Below, piece after piece: positions 53,501 through 61,878 of a DNA stretch of 64,000 nucleotides (its first letter is position 1; each line of letters opens with the position of its first letter). The position numbers were made by a program, and so were the translations under genes. Source of the DNA: Arthrobacter sp. 24S4-2 (GTDB lineage Bacteria > Actinomycetota > Actinomycetes > Actinomycetales > Micrococcaceae); the NCBI RefSeq assembly GCF_005280255.1, contig NZ_CP040018.1, positions 1,426,001 to 1,490,000 of the forward strand, in the 5' to 3' direction. The notes beneath the pieces are model-generated. The model was not told the origin of the DNA and ran no database searches. It was given only the letters and a program-made list of their open reading frames with translations.

Positions 53501-53950
53501 CGTGGGCTGGCTATGGCGCATCAGCCCGCTGAACCAACCGGTCATTGAGGCCGCTGATGTCGCGCACCGGGTCCGGATCGTTGACGGCACCGGCGCGGCA
53601 ATCGGACTGTTGCCGTCCGAAACGGAAACCGTTGACGCCGCTGTCCCGGAAGGCCCCGAGGGCCGGCTGGTGGTTCTCGCCGAACGGGCCGATCCGGGCT
53701 GGTCTGCGTGGGTGGACGGCCGGCGCCTGACCTCCACGACCTCAGGCTGGGCCCAGGCCTTCACCCTTCCCGCCCAGGGGGCCAGCTGACCATCCGCTAC
53801 GAGAATCCGTGGGCAGTCTGGACGGCAGTCGTCCAGGCAGTGGTCATCGGGCTCACAGTGTTGCTGGCGATTCCCATGCCTGCCCGCCGGCCGAACACCG
53901 GCCTCTCCCGCGACGAAGGCTCCTTGCGTAAGGAACATCAGCATGCATAA
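50595..53950 (+). pseudogene. Large membrane glycosyltransferase family 2 protein, one-base frameshift near the 3' end
   Basis: GT-A domain at the N-terminus: HVTAVVVAHNGGAYLPRTLA, DTGSRDDS, the DxD-like LLHDDAAPAPEAL and GTGDDVDFCWRNRLAG. A long C-terminal part has about 10-12 membrane helices and an extracytoplasmic domain. Near the end the frame stops at TLPAQGAS; with one more G in GGGGG (53777-53781) it continues as GQLTIRYENPWAVWTAV, a last helix and a tail to 53950. The start is unclear: no ATG/GTG/TTG lies between the whiB stop and the domain; ATT 50595, TTG 50541 or ATG 50481 (inside whiB) are options. Probably transfers a sugar to a cell-wall polymer. Confidence 0.85.
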
Positions 53951-55607
53951 CGACGAAAACGACGGCGTGCCGGAAGTCCGGCGGGCAAACGTGCCTGCCG
54001 TCTCCGGAAAGGCTTCCCGCGGATTGTCTGCCCGCGGAATGTCCGTTCGCGGCGCCGTGGCCGGCGTTGCCTCCGCGGTGGTGATTGTTGCCGCTGCCGC
54101 GGGCCTGGTCGCCGCATCGTCTATGGCTCCGCCCAGTGCCGGCAGCCGCCAGCTTGATGCACCGCTGGCGGCAGTTCCCGCCGGAAGCAACGTGGGGATC
54201 TGTCCCGGGCCGGCCAGGCTCCTGGAAGGCACGCCCGTGGGCACGGACCCGCAGTTCAGCCCGGAGTCGGCCACCGCCAAGAGTGCCGTGAATGCCGCAG
54301 TACTGAGCACCGGTGCCGGCCTGCTGCCGGCCAGCCGGCTGGCCGAACTGAAGGGCCAGTCCCTTGCGGAAATCGCCAAGGACCCCGGCACGCCCACCGC
54401 CTCAGCAGCTCCTCCGTCCTTGTTGGCCGGAGTGGTTTCGGAGCGTGCCGTGGACTCCGTCAGCGTCCTTAGTGCGGACGCGGTGGGCGACCAGCAGGCC
54501 ACGGCCGGCGGCGTCATGAGGTACACGGCAACGGACGGCGACCTGCAGGGCTCGGCTGCTGCCGGCTGCCAGCAGCCTTCGAACGACCTGTGGCTCGTTG
54601 GAGCGAACACCTCTCTGGGCCGGACGGCGGTGCTGAACCTCAGCAACGCCTCGAGCACGCCGGCCACCGTGAGCCTTGACCTGTACGGCGCCAAGGGGCA
54701 GATCCAGGCGCCGGGAAGCCGGGGACTCCTGGTGGCCCCGGGGGCCACCCGTTCCATCGTGCTGGCGGGGCTGGCTCCGGAGCAGGACAAGCTGAGCATT
54801 CACGCGCGCAGCGCAGGCGGGCCGGTATCCGCCGTCATCCAGCAGAGTGTCCTCCGCGGACTAACACCCGGCGGCGTGGACTTCATCGTGCCGGGGTCGG
54901 CGCCGGCTACCCGGCAGGTGATGGCGGGACTCGATATCCAGGACCCGTCGTCGGCGAAGGCACTCACGGCCAAACAGGGATTCGCCGATGCCACTGCCGC
55001 GCTCCAGATCGCGGTACCCGGCCCGGCGGACGCCGTGGTGGAGATCAAGCTCTACGGACGCGGCGGACAGAGGGCGCTGCCGGGCGGTGGAGTGGTCACG
55101 GCCAAGGGGGGCTCGGTGACCGAAGTTTCCCTCGCCGGTGTCCCGGCAGGGTGGTACACCGTGGCGGCCACGTCGGACGTGTCGTTTGCCGCCGCTGCCC
55201 GGGTGGCCCGCGGCCAGAAGTCGGAGGGCCCCACGGACTTCGCGTGGTCACCGGCGTCCGCCAGGCTTGGCAGCCAGCACGTGGTGACGGTGCCGCGGGG
55301 CGGGGAGAGGTACCTCGTTTTCGGTGCACCGGATGACCGGGCAAAGATCAGCTACACGCCCATTACGGCTGACGGCAAGGTCCGGACAGCAGCGACTTTG
55401 GACATTGCCGGCGGCACCACAGCGGTCATCAAGGTTCCGGCGGAGGCCGCCGGATCAGCGGTGCTGGGCTACATTGTGTCGGCGTCGGGCGACGCCGCGT
55501 ACGGCACCGTGCTGCTCGAACAGGACGGCCGGGCTGATATTTCCACGGTGGCGGTGGCCCCGGGCGCGGCGGGCCAGGAACAGGTTGCGGTGAGGCTGGG
55601 CTACTAG
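53943..55607 (+). CDS. DUF5719 family secreted or anchored protein
   Basis: 554 residues. After about 35 cytoplasmic residues comes one hydrophobic helix (VASAVVIVAAAAGLVAASS, about 40-58) acting as signal anchor. The large extracytoplasmic part is beta-rich with repeated strand patterns such as GRTAVLNLSNASSTPATVSL and DAVVEIKLYGRGGQ. Function unknown; it always seems to follow this GT2 gene and is likely part of the same glycan pathway. ATG overlaps the repaired end of the GT2 gene by eight bases. Confidence 0.88.
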   Translation: MHNDENDGVPEVRRANVPAVSGKASRGLSARGMSVRGAVAGVASAVVIVAAAAGLVAASSMAPPSAGSRQLDAPLAAVPAGSNVGICPGPARLLEGTPVGTDPQFSPESATAKSAVNAAVLSTGAGLLPASRLAELKGQSLAEIAKDPGTPTASAAPPSLLAGVVSERAVDSVSVLSADAVGDQQATAGGVMRYTATDGDLQGSAAAGCQQPSNDLWLVGANTSLGRTAVLNLSNASSTPATVSLDLYGAKGQIQAPGSRGLLVAPGATRSIVLAGLAPEQDKLSIHARSAGGPVSAVIQQSVLRGLTPGGVDFIVPGSAPATRQVMAGLDIQDPSSAKALTAKQGFADATAALQIAVPGPADAVVEIKLYGRGGQRALPGGGVVTAKGGSVTEVSLAGVPAGWYTVAATSDVSFAAAARVARGQKSEGPTDFAWSPASARLGSQHVVTVPRGGERYLVFGAPDDRAKISYTPITADGKVRTAATLDIAGGTTAVIKVPAEAAGSAVLGYIVSASGDAAYGTVLLEQDGRADISTVAVAPGAAGQEQVAVRLGY

Positions 55608-55649
55608 CGGCCGGTGCTGTTAGCGGCAGTTGCTATTGCCAGCCGCTAG

Positions 55650-57328
55650 GAGCGCGGGTCAGTAGTCGGCCGGGTTCTTAAAACGCCGTGTGAATTGCCG
55701 GGGTGCGGGAGGAGTGGCTGGAAGAATCGGGAGTATGAATTCCGGTTCCCAGGATGGCCTTTTTGATGAAGCTCTCGTGGAGCGGGTGGAGCGTTTTGAT
55801 GACGGGATCGTTGAGGCCGGTGCTGGTGTGAAGAAGCGGTTCAAATCCTTTGAGCCGGACGCGGTGATGCTGGTCCCGCCGTCGCTGGATGAGTGGTTGC
55901 CGGGCAATCATCTGGCCCGGTTCATCGCTGATCTGGTGTCCCGGGAGCTGAATCTGTCCCGGTTCTACGGCTCGTATGGGAAGACGAAGGGCCAGCCGCC
56001 GTATGATCCGCGGTTGATGGTCCGGGTCCTGCTTTACGGTTACTGCGTCGGGGTGCGTTCCTCCCGGGAGTTGGAGCGGGCGTGCGTGGACGTGGTCGCG
56101 TTCCGTTGGCTGGCCGGGCAGCAGGCACCGGATTTCCGGTCCATCGGCCGGTTCCGCAAACGCCATCTCGCGGCGTTGGGGAACGTGTTCCTGCAGGCGC
56201 TGGAACTCTGCCGGGCCGCGGGCATGGTCTCCTTGGGCCGGGTTGCCCTGGACGGGACGAAGGTCCGGGCCAACGCGTCCCGGCGAAAGGCGATGAGCTA
56301 CGGACGGCTGACCGAAAAACAGAGGATCCTCGCCGCGGAGGTCTCGGACATGCTCGCCGACGCCGAGGCCGTGGACAGGGAGGAGGATGCCCGGTTCGGG
56401 GCGGATACGCGCGGCGATGAGCTCCCGCCGGACCTGGCCGACCGGCAATCGCGGCTGGCGAAGATGGCCGCGGCCCGCAAACAGCTCGAAGAGGACGCGG
56501 CAGCCAAAGCACGCCAAGAGGCGGAGCAGAAAGCCCGGGACCGCGGCGATGACGACGGGGCGGCTGCGGCCAAGGGCGAGGAAGCCGCGGCCAAAGCGGA
56601 GGTCAGACCGAGGGCCCAGCGCAATTTCACGGACCCCGACTCCCGGATCATGAAGACCGCAGACGGCTCGTACCACTATTGCTACAACGCCCAGGCCGTG
56701 GTCGACGCGGACCATCAGGTCATCGTCGCCACCGATCTGAACAACACCGCGGTGGACGTGCAGCAACTGGTCCCGATGACCGAACGCACCGCCGAAACCC
56801 TGGGCCGGATGCCCGCCCAATGGACCATTGATGCCGGATATTGTTCAGCAGCCAACCTCGAACACGTGAAGGAAATCGAGGCCGCCGGCGGGACCGAGTT
56901 CTTCATCGCGACCGGCCGGCTCAAACACGGCGAAAAGGTTCCCGAGACGCCCCGGGGCAGGATCCCGGCCACCGCCACACTCCGGGAACGGATGGCGAGG
57001 AAACTCAAAACCAAGAAGGGCCGGTCCGTTTACGCGCGGCGCAAGGCGATCATCGAACCGGTCTTCGGGCAAATCCACACCCGCCAGGGCAAACACGTAC
57101 TCCTGCGCGGCCTCGAACAGGCCAAACACGAGTGGGAACTGATGGCAGGCTGTCACAACCTGCTGAAATTGTTCACTTTCAAAGCCAAAGCCGGTCTCAA
57201 CGCGCCGGCCGGAGCCTAACCCACGGGCCAAGGCGGCCACGGCTGCCCGGCCATCAAGATGGCAACGTGTCACCGGTCAGTAGACAGGACCACCCCTGGA
57301 TGACGGAAACCACTACCGCCCCACGCTC
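55650..57328 (+). mobile_element. IS1182-family insertion sequence
   Basis: About 1.68 kb. The left end GAGCGCGGGTCAGTAGTCGG and the complement of the right end GAGCGTGGGGCGGTAGTGG form imperfect terminal inverted repeats of about 19 bp. CTAG flanks both sides (55646-55649, 57329-57332), a 4-bp target duplication. It carries one transposase gene. The element separates DUF5719 from the metallopeptidase gene and its right-hand CTAG supplies that gene's stop codon. Confidence 0.88.
55735..57219 (+). CDS. IS1182 family transposase
   Basis: DDE transposase of 494 residues. N-terminal helical DNA-binding part (WLPGNHLARFIADLVSREL, RFYGSYGKTKGQPPYDPRLM), catalytic Asp residues in VALDGTKVRANAS and WTIDAGYCSAANL, and Glu in RRKAIIEPVFGQIHTRQG. 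A charged Ala/Glu coiled region (about 245-300) forms the usual insertion. Intact frame, so the element may be active. GTG 55690 in the same frame is an alternative start. Confidence 0.93.
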   Translation: MNSGSQDGLFDEALVERVERFDDGIVEAGAGVKKRFKSFEPDAVMLVPPSLDEWLPGNHLARFIADLVSRELNLSRFYGSYGKTKGQPPYDPRLMVRVLLYGYCVGVRSSRELERACVDVVAFRWLAGQQAPDFRSIGRFRKRHLAALGNVFLQALELCRAAGMVSLGRVALDGTKVRANASRRKAMSYGRLTEKQRILAAEVSDMLADAEAVDREEDARFGADTRGDELPPDLADRQSRLAKMAAARKQLEEDAAAKARQEAEQKARDRGDDDGAAAAKGEEAAAKAEVRPRAQRNFTDPDSRIMKTADGSYHYCYNAQAVVDADHQVIVATDLNNTAVDVQQLVPMTERTAETLGRMPAQWTIDAGYCSAANLEHVKEIEAAGGTEFFIATGRLKHGEKVPETPRGRIPATATLRERMARKLKTKKGRSVYARRKAIIEPVFGQIHTRQGKHVLLRGLEQAKHEWELMAGCHNLLKLFTFKAKAGLNAPAGA

Positions 57329-57856
57329 CTAGTAGCGGCGGCGGTAAACCGGGTCCAGCGTCTCCGGTGCGACTCCCAGCATTTCGGCCGTGCGCTCCAC
57401 CACAACATCGTGCACCAGATCCTGGAGTTCCTCCCGGCTTGAACACGCGTTCTCGATGACACGGCGGAAGAGCGTGATGACCGGGCCTTCGTCCGGCGTG
57501 GCCGGTTCGTACAATCCCATCGGCGCGGGGGTCCGGTCAGCAACCAGCTGTTCCAGGCCCTGCGGGATTTCGTCCACCGCAAACCGCACCCCGTCCAGGG
57601 GCTTGCCCCAGATGTCATGGAGCCGCTGGGCGGAATCCATCACCATTTCATCGAACCGGTCGGAACGGGTGCGGTAGCCCGGCAGCGTAGGCAGCATCAG
57701 CTCACCGCGGAGTCCGCGGCCATGGCGGTTCCTGCGCCGCTCGCGGAAAGTTCGCGAGCGGGCGCCCCGCGCAGGCGCGGAACTTTCCACTGGCTGGCCG
57801 GCTCCGGGCTCAGCCAGCCGGATCGTGAAGCCCGGAATATGGTGCGATGACTGCAT
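57329..57856 (-). CDS. Metallopeptidase family protein (zincin-like) with degenerate motif
   Basis: 175 residues related to the DUF1025 zincin-like family: FDEMVMDSAQRLHDIWGKPLDGVRF, GPVITLFRRVIENAC, then LVHDVVVERTAEMLGV where a canonical HExxH would be expected, so zinc binding is doubtful. A basic N-terminal extension of about 55 residues is not conserved in the family. The stop codon TAG is part of the CTAG target site of the IS. Leaderless: TAGAGT lies exactly six bases before ATG 57856. Confidence 0.8.
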   Translation of the reverse strand: MQSSHHIPGFTIRLAEPGAGQPVESSAPARGARSRTFRERRRNRHGRGLRGELMLPTLPGYRTRSDRFDEMVMDSAQRLHDIWGKPLDGVRFAVDEIPQGLEQLVADRTPAPMGLYEPATPDEGPVITLFRRVIENACSSREELQDLVHDVVVERTAEMLGVAPETLDPVYRRRY

Positions 57857-58021
57857 ACATTGACTCTAAACCTGCCGCCAGAAATCCGCGACAAAACGTG
57901 AAACGCCACACTGGCCATCCGGAAACACCTTCACTTCACGGGACAACTTCACGGGACGCCACAGTGCGTTGCCGGCCGGAATGCGCGGCTCTTCAACAAA
58001 CGGGGAGTAGTCTGTGATGTC

Positions 58022-58411
58022 GTGGGTGCTATTCGTCAATGTTCAAGATCAGCCTGCCGCAAGTCCGCGGTGGCAACTCTGACGTACGTGTACGCGGACT
58101 CCACCGCTGTGCTGGGCCCGCTGGCTACGTACGCGGAACCGCATTGTTACGATTTGTGCGAACAGCACGCCGGGACGCTGACGGTGCCCCGCGGCTGGGA
58201 AGTCCTGCGCCTGGCCATGCCGGCAACTCCGCCGCAGCCGGGTCCTGACGACCTGCTGGCCCTCGCCAACGCGGTCCGGGAAGCGGCTTCGCGGCCGGCT
58301 GCAGCGGACCCTGCCCCGGGCCAAAGGTCCGTACATGCCGCACTCGAGGCGCCCCCGGTTGCGGAAGGCACACGGCGGGGACACCTTCGCGTTCTCCGCG
58401 AACCATCCTGA
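58022..58411 (+). CDS. DUF3499 domain protein
   Basis: Actinobacteria-specific, unknown function, 129 residues. RQCSRSACRKSAVATLTYVY and PHCYDLCEQHAG provide four Cys arranged as a likely zinc site; GWEVLRL closes the domain. The remainder is Ala/Pro-rich. GTG 58022 starts at the conserved N-terminus; TAGTCT at 58008-58013 is eight bases upstream. In mycobacteria it precedes manB (Rv3258c-Rv3257c), but no manB is present here. Confidence 0.88.
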   Translation: MGAIRQCSRSACRKSAVATLTYVYADSTAVLGPLATYAEPHCYDLCEQHAGTLTVPRGWEVLRLAMPATPPQPGPDDLLALANAVREAASRPAAADPAPGQRSVHAALEAPPVAEGTRRGHLRVLREPS

Positions 58412-58518
58412 GGCGCGTCCGTCGCAGACCGCGGTCACACCTGGAAGCTTGTAGGCTGGAAGCTGCAAATCCATCGGCCACCGGCGCCTGCTGCGGCGCC
58501 CATCAGGGAGCATCCACC

Positions 58519-58752
58519 ATGCCAAAGATCAGTCCTGACCTGTTGTCTGTCCTGCGTTGCCCTGTTACCGGCTCCACCCTGGTGCAGGAAGGCGACGAAC
58601 TCGTTTCGACCGCCGCAGGGGATTCCGGGGAAAAGCTGCGCTACGCCATCGAAGACGGCATCCCGCTGCTGCTGCCGCCCGAGCTCATCTCCGCCGCGAA
58701 TGCCGCGTCCCCAGACCAGCATGACGCCAGGCCCGGCTCCGCAGAAGGATAA
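58519..58752 (+). CDS. Trm112 family protein
   Basis: 77 residues. Homologues act as small activators of methyltransferases or are uncharacterised (UPF0434). LSVLRCPVTGSTLV and YAIEDGIPLLLPPELI are the family core; only one Cys remains, so the zinc site of eukaryotic Trm112 is absent. AGGGAG precedes the ATG. Followed by ahcY after 131 bases. Confidence 0.88.
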   Translation: MPKISPDLLSVLRCPVTGSTLVQEGDELVSTAAGDSGEKLRYAIEDGIPLLLPPELISAANAASPDQHDARPGSAEG

Positions 58753-58883
58753 CCCGGCTCGGCAGAATAACCCGGGCCTCCGGCCCATCGCGCGTTCCGT
58801 CCGCGCCGAACTTCCCGTAGTTGCCGGAACGGCCTGCGCACATCCTCCGTTCCAGAATTTCCCGGTACAACACAAGGACTCAC

Positions 58884-60371
58884 ATGACTTTCGATTACAA
58901 GGTTGCCGACATCTCCCTGGCCGAGGCCGGGCGCCACCAGATCCGCCTCGCGGAGCACGAGATGCCCGGACTCATGTCCCTGCGCGAGGAATTCGGTGCG
59001 AGCCAGCCGCTCAAGGGTGCCCGCATTGCCGGATCCCTGCACATGACGGTCCAGACCGCCGTGCTGATCGAGACCCTTACTGCGCTCGGCGCCGAGGTCC
59101 GCTGGGCCTCCTGCAACATCTTCTCCACCCAGGACGAAGCCGCCGCCGCCGTCGTAGTCGGCAACGGGACGGCCGAGGACCCGCAGGGCGTTCCGGTGTT
59201 CGCCTGGAAGGGCGAGACCCTCGAGGAATACTGGTGGACCGCCGAGCAGATCCTCACCTGGCCCGGAGCGGACGGCAACCCGGACCTCGGCCCGAACATG
59301 ATCCTCGACGACGGCGGCGACGCCACCATGCTGGTGCACAAGGGCGTCGAGTTCGAGGCCCTCGGCTCCGTCCCGCAGGCAGCGGAGGACGAGTCCGAGG
59401 AAGGCCGCGTCTTCCTCGACGTGCTGCGCGCATCGCTTGCGCAGGACGCGCAGAAGTGGACCCGCGTCGGCTCGCGCCTGCTGGGTGTCACCGAAGAGAC
59501 CACCACCGGCGTGCACCGCCTGTACCAGCTGGCGGAGCAGGGCAAGCTGCTCTTCCCGGCCATCAACGTCAACGACTCGGTGACCAAGAGCAAGTTCGAC
59601 AATAAGTACGGCATCCGCCACTCGCTGCCGGACGGAATCAACCGCGCCACCGACGTCCTGATGGGCGGCAAGGTCGCCGTCGTCTGCGGCTATGGCGACG
59701 TCGGCAAGGGCGCCGCGGAGGCATTCCGCGGCCAGGGCTCCCGCGTGATCGTCACCGAGATCGATCCGATCTGCGCACTGCAGGCAGCCATGGACGGCTA
59801 CCAGGTGGCCAAGCTTGAATCTGTGCTCAGCGAAGGCCACATCTTCATCACCACCACAGGCAACAAAGACGTCATCATGGCCGAGCACATGGCAGGCATG
59901 CGTGACAAGGCGATCGTGGGCAACATCGGCCACTTCGACAACGAAATCGACATGGCCGGGCTCGCCCGGATTCCGGGGATCAAGAAGGTCGAAATCAAGC
60001 CGCAGGTGCACGAGTGGGTATTTGATGCAGACGCTGACACAGGAAAGGGCAGCCGCTCCATCATCGTCCTCTCCGAAGGCCGCCTCCTGAACCTGGGCAA
60101 TGCCACCGGTCACCCTTCCTTCGTGATGAGTAACTCGTTCGCCAACCAGACGATCGCCCAGATCGAACTGTTCACCAAGCGGGACCAGCCCGAGGGCGAG
60201 CGCGAATACGAAAAGCAGGTTTACGTGCTGCCGAAAATCCTCGACGAAAAGGTAGCCCGGCTGCACCTGGACGCACTCGGTGTGGAGCTCACGGAACTGT
60301 CCAAGGAACAGGCCTCGTACCTGGACCTCGACGCGGCAGGTCCGTACAAGCCCGACCACTACCGCTACTAG
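58884..60371 (+). CDS. ahcY: Adenosylhomocysteinase (SAH hydrolase)
   Basis: Splits S-adenosylhomocysteine into adenosine and homocysteine, keeping methylation going. 495 residues, the length of the mycobacterial enzyme, including its central insertion (about residues 105-150, with PQGVPVFAWKGETLEEYWWT). NAD-binding VVCGYGDVGKGAAEAFRGQG and catalytic NDSVTKSKFDNKYG (Lys/Asp/Asn) are present; the C-terminal ending ...PDHYRY contributes the conserved Lys/Tyr of the partner subunit. ATG 58884 has AAGGA nine bases upstream; the longer frame from 58821 has no support. Confidence 0.97.
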   Translation: MTFDYKVADISLAEAGRHQIRLAEHEMPGLMSLREEFGASQPLKGARIAGSLHMTVQTAVLIETLTALGAEVRWASCNIFSTQDEAAAAVVVGNGTAEDPQGVPVFAWKGETLEEYWWTAEQILTWPGADGNPDLGPNMILDDGGDATMLVHKGVEFEALGSVPQAAEDESEEGRVFLDVLRASLAQDAQKWTRVGSRLLGVTEETTTGVHRLYQLAEQGKLLFPAINVNDSVTKSKFDNKYGIRHSLPDGINRATDVLMGGKVAVVCGYGDVGKGAAEAFRGQGSRVIVTEIDPICALQAAMDGYQVAKLESVLSEGHIFITTTGNKDVIMAEHMAGMRDKAIVGNIGHFDNEIDMAGLARIPGIKKVEIKPQVHEWVFDADADTGKGSRSIIVLSEGRLLNLGNATGHPSFVMSNSFANQTIAQIELFTKRDQPEGEREYEKQVYVLPKILDEKVARLHLDALGVELTELSKEQASYLDLDAAGPYKPDHYRY

Positions 60372-60420
60372 GCAACCGACGGGCCCAGGACCCCTGTTCT
60401 GGGCCTGCCACTTGTCCACC

Positions 60421-60454
60421 CGAAGGGCCCCGGACCGAGATCCGGGGCCCTTCG
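60421..60454 (+). terminator. Terminator after ahcY
   Basis: CGAAGGGCCCCGGA (60421-60434) and TCCGGGGCCCTTCG (60441-60454), perfect 14-bp stem, 6-base loop. A weaker hairpin, GGCCCAG with CTGGGCC (about 60382-60406), precedes it. Confidence 0.85.
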
Positions 60455-60542
60455 CTGTGACCGTTGCGTTGCAGGTTTCCCCGCGAACTCCAAGGAGTTT
60501 GGCATAAGCTGGGCCCATGATGACTGCAAAGGCCCCCACGCT

Positions 60543-61772
60543 GTGACGGCACGGGAACGCTGGACCACGGGCCGGAAGGTCTTCCTGCTCGGAGCCGTCT
60601 GCCTCCTCGCTGCCGGCGGCGGCGTTTTCGCCGCCGTGGCCCCCGGCGCCGCCCGTGCCGCCTTCGAATCGGAAGCGGGTTCGGCCGAGCGTACGACGCC
60701 GGGACTCGCGGCACCGGTGGTGGCACCCGTGCAGCTGGCGGCGTCGCCGGCAGACGGCGCGCAGCAGGTCAATCCGGCAGCTCCGGTATCGCTGAAGGTC
60801 ACCAACGGAACCGTGGAACGCGTGGCCCTCACGAGCGGCGACGGCGCAGCAATCGAGGGGAGCCTGAGCCCGGACGGAACCGGCTGGTCAGCCTCCGGGC
60901 CCCTGCAGTTCAACAGCAGCTACACGTACAGTTTCGTGGTGACCGACGCTGCCGGCCGCAAGACAAACACCACGCGCACGTTCACCACGGTGTCAACCGC
61001 CAACGAGGCGGATGCCGCCGTCTACCCGCTGGACGGGATGAAGGTGGGCGTCGCGCAGCCGCTGCAGATCACGTTCAGTGAACCCGTGCTGAACAAGGAC
61101 GCGGTGGAGAAAGCCATCAAGGTCTCCTCGACGTCCGGCCAGGTGGGCGACTTTCACTGGTTCAGCGACAGCATGGTCCGGTACCGGGCCGAGAACTTCT
61201 GGGCCGCCAACAGCACGGTGACCATGGACATGCAGCTCTTCGGCGTCGATTTCGGCAACGGCCAGATCGGAAACTTCAACAAGAAGGTCACGGTCCACAT
61301 CGGCGACAAGAAGGTGGCTGTGGCCGACGCCACGGCGCACACCTTTTCGGTGAGCGTCAATGACAAGCCGGCCGGCTCATGGCCCGCCACCATGGGTGAC
61401 ACCCGGTTCCCGTCGGCCCGCGGCTTCCTCGTGTTCATGGAGAAATACCGCGTGGAGCACATGTCTGCCTCCAGCATTGGGCTGAAGCCCGGCGACCCGG
61501 CATACTACGGCGAGCTTGACGTTAACTACGCCACCCGCCTCACGCCCAGCGGTGAATTTATCCATCAGGCGACGGACTCCGCGATGCCCTACATCGGCGT
61601 GACCAACCTTTCGCACGGGTGCATCGGCCTCGGCCCGGACGCCGCCAAATGGGTCTTCGACAACATGACCACCGGGGACGTCGTGCAGGTGGTCAACACC
61701 GACGGCGAGAACGCCAACTTCGACGACGGATTCGGTGACTGGAACATCCCCTGGGCCCAGTACGCGAATTGA
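60543..61772 (+). CDS. L,D-transpeptidase with Ig-like domains, copy 1
   Basis: Cross-links peptidoglycan stem peptides 3-3 outside the membrane. 409 residues: signal anchor at about 12-40 (VFLLGAVCLLAAGGGVFAAV), two Ig-like domains (about 55-150 and 155-260) and a YkuD catalytic domain with HQATDSAMPYIGV and SHGCIGLGPDAAKWVFDN; the Cys is the nucleophile. The usual Arg or Asn after SHGCx is Gly. GTG 60543 lies just before the hydrophobic segment. Tandem with a close paralogue 106 bases downstream. Confidence 0.92.
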   Translation: MTARERWTTGRKVFLLGAVCLLAAGGGVFAAVAPGAARAAFESEAGSAERTTPGLAAPVVAPVQLAASPADGAQQVNPAAPVSLKVTNGTVERVALTSGDGAAIEGSLSPDGTGWSASGPLQFNSSYTYSFVVTDAAGRKTNTTRTFTTVSTANEADAAVYPLDGMKVGVAQPLQITFSEPVLNKDAVEKAIKVSSTSGQVGDFHWFSDSMVRYRAENFWAANSTVTMDMQLFGVDFGNGQIGNFNKKVTVHIGDKKVAVADATAHTFSVSVNDKPAGSWPATMGDTRFPSARGFLVFMEKYRVEHMSASSIGLKPGDPAYYGELDVNYATRLTPSGEFIHQATDSAMPYIGVTNLSHGCIGLGPDAAKWVFDNMTTGDVVQVVNTDGENANFDDGFGDWNIPWAQYAN

Positions 61773-61878
61773 CCGGCCCGCCGTACGGTAAAATCGTCTG
61801 GTCAATGCTGGGCATTGAACGAGACTGAACACTGTATTGGGGCTACGCACAGGCCTGTCGGGGGACATGGAGAAGGTC

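Noticed and set aside
52577..54799. 740-codon open frame on the minus strand opposite the GT2/DUF5719 genes
   Set aside because: Antisense to clear coding sequence; Ser/Ala/Pro/Thr-rich composition is what GC-rich genes produce on the opposite strand, with no recognisable motif.
55608..57332. Composite transposon around the IS
   Set aside because: Only one IS copy is in the window and the flanking genes are conserved core genes; no cargo.
58641..60539. 632-codon open frame opposite ahcY
   Set aside because: Complement of a strongly conserved enzyme gene; low-complexity Val/Gly/Asp-rich sequence without domain features.
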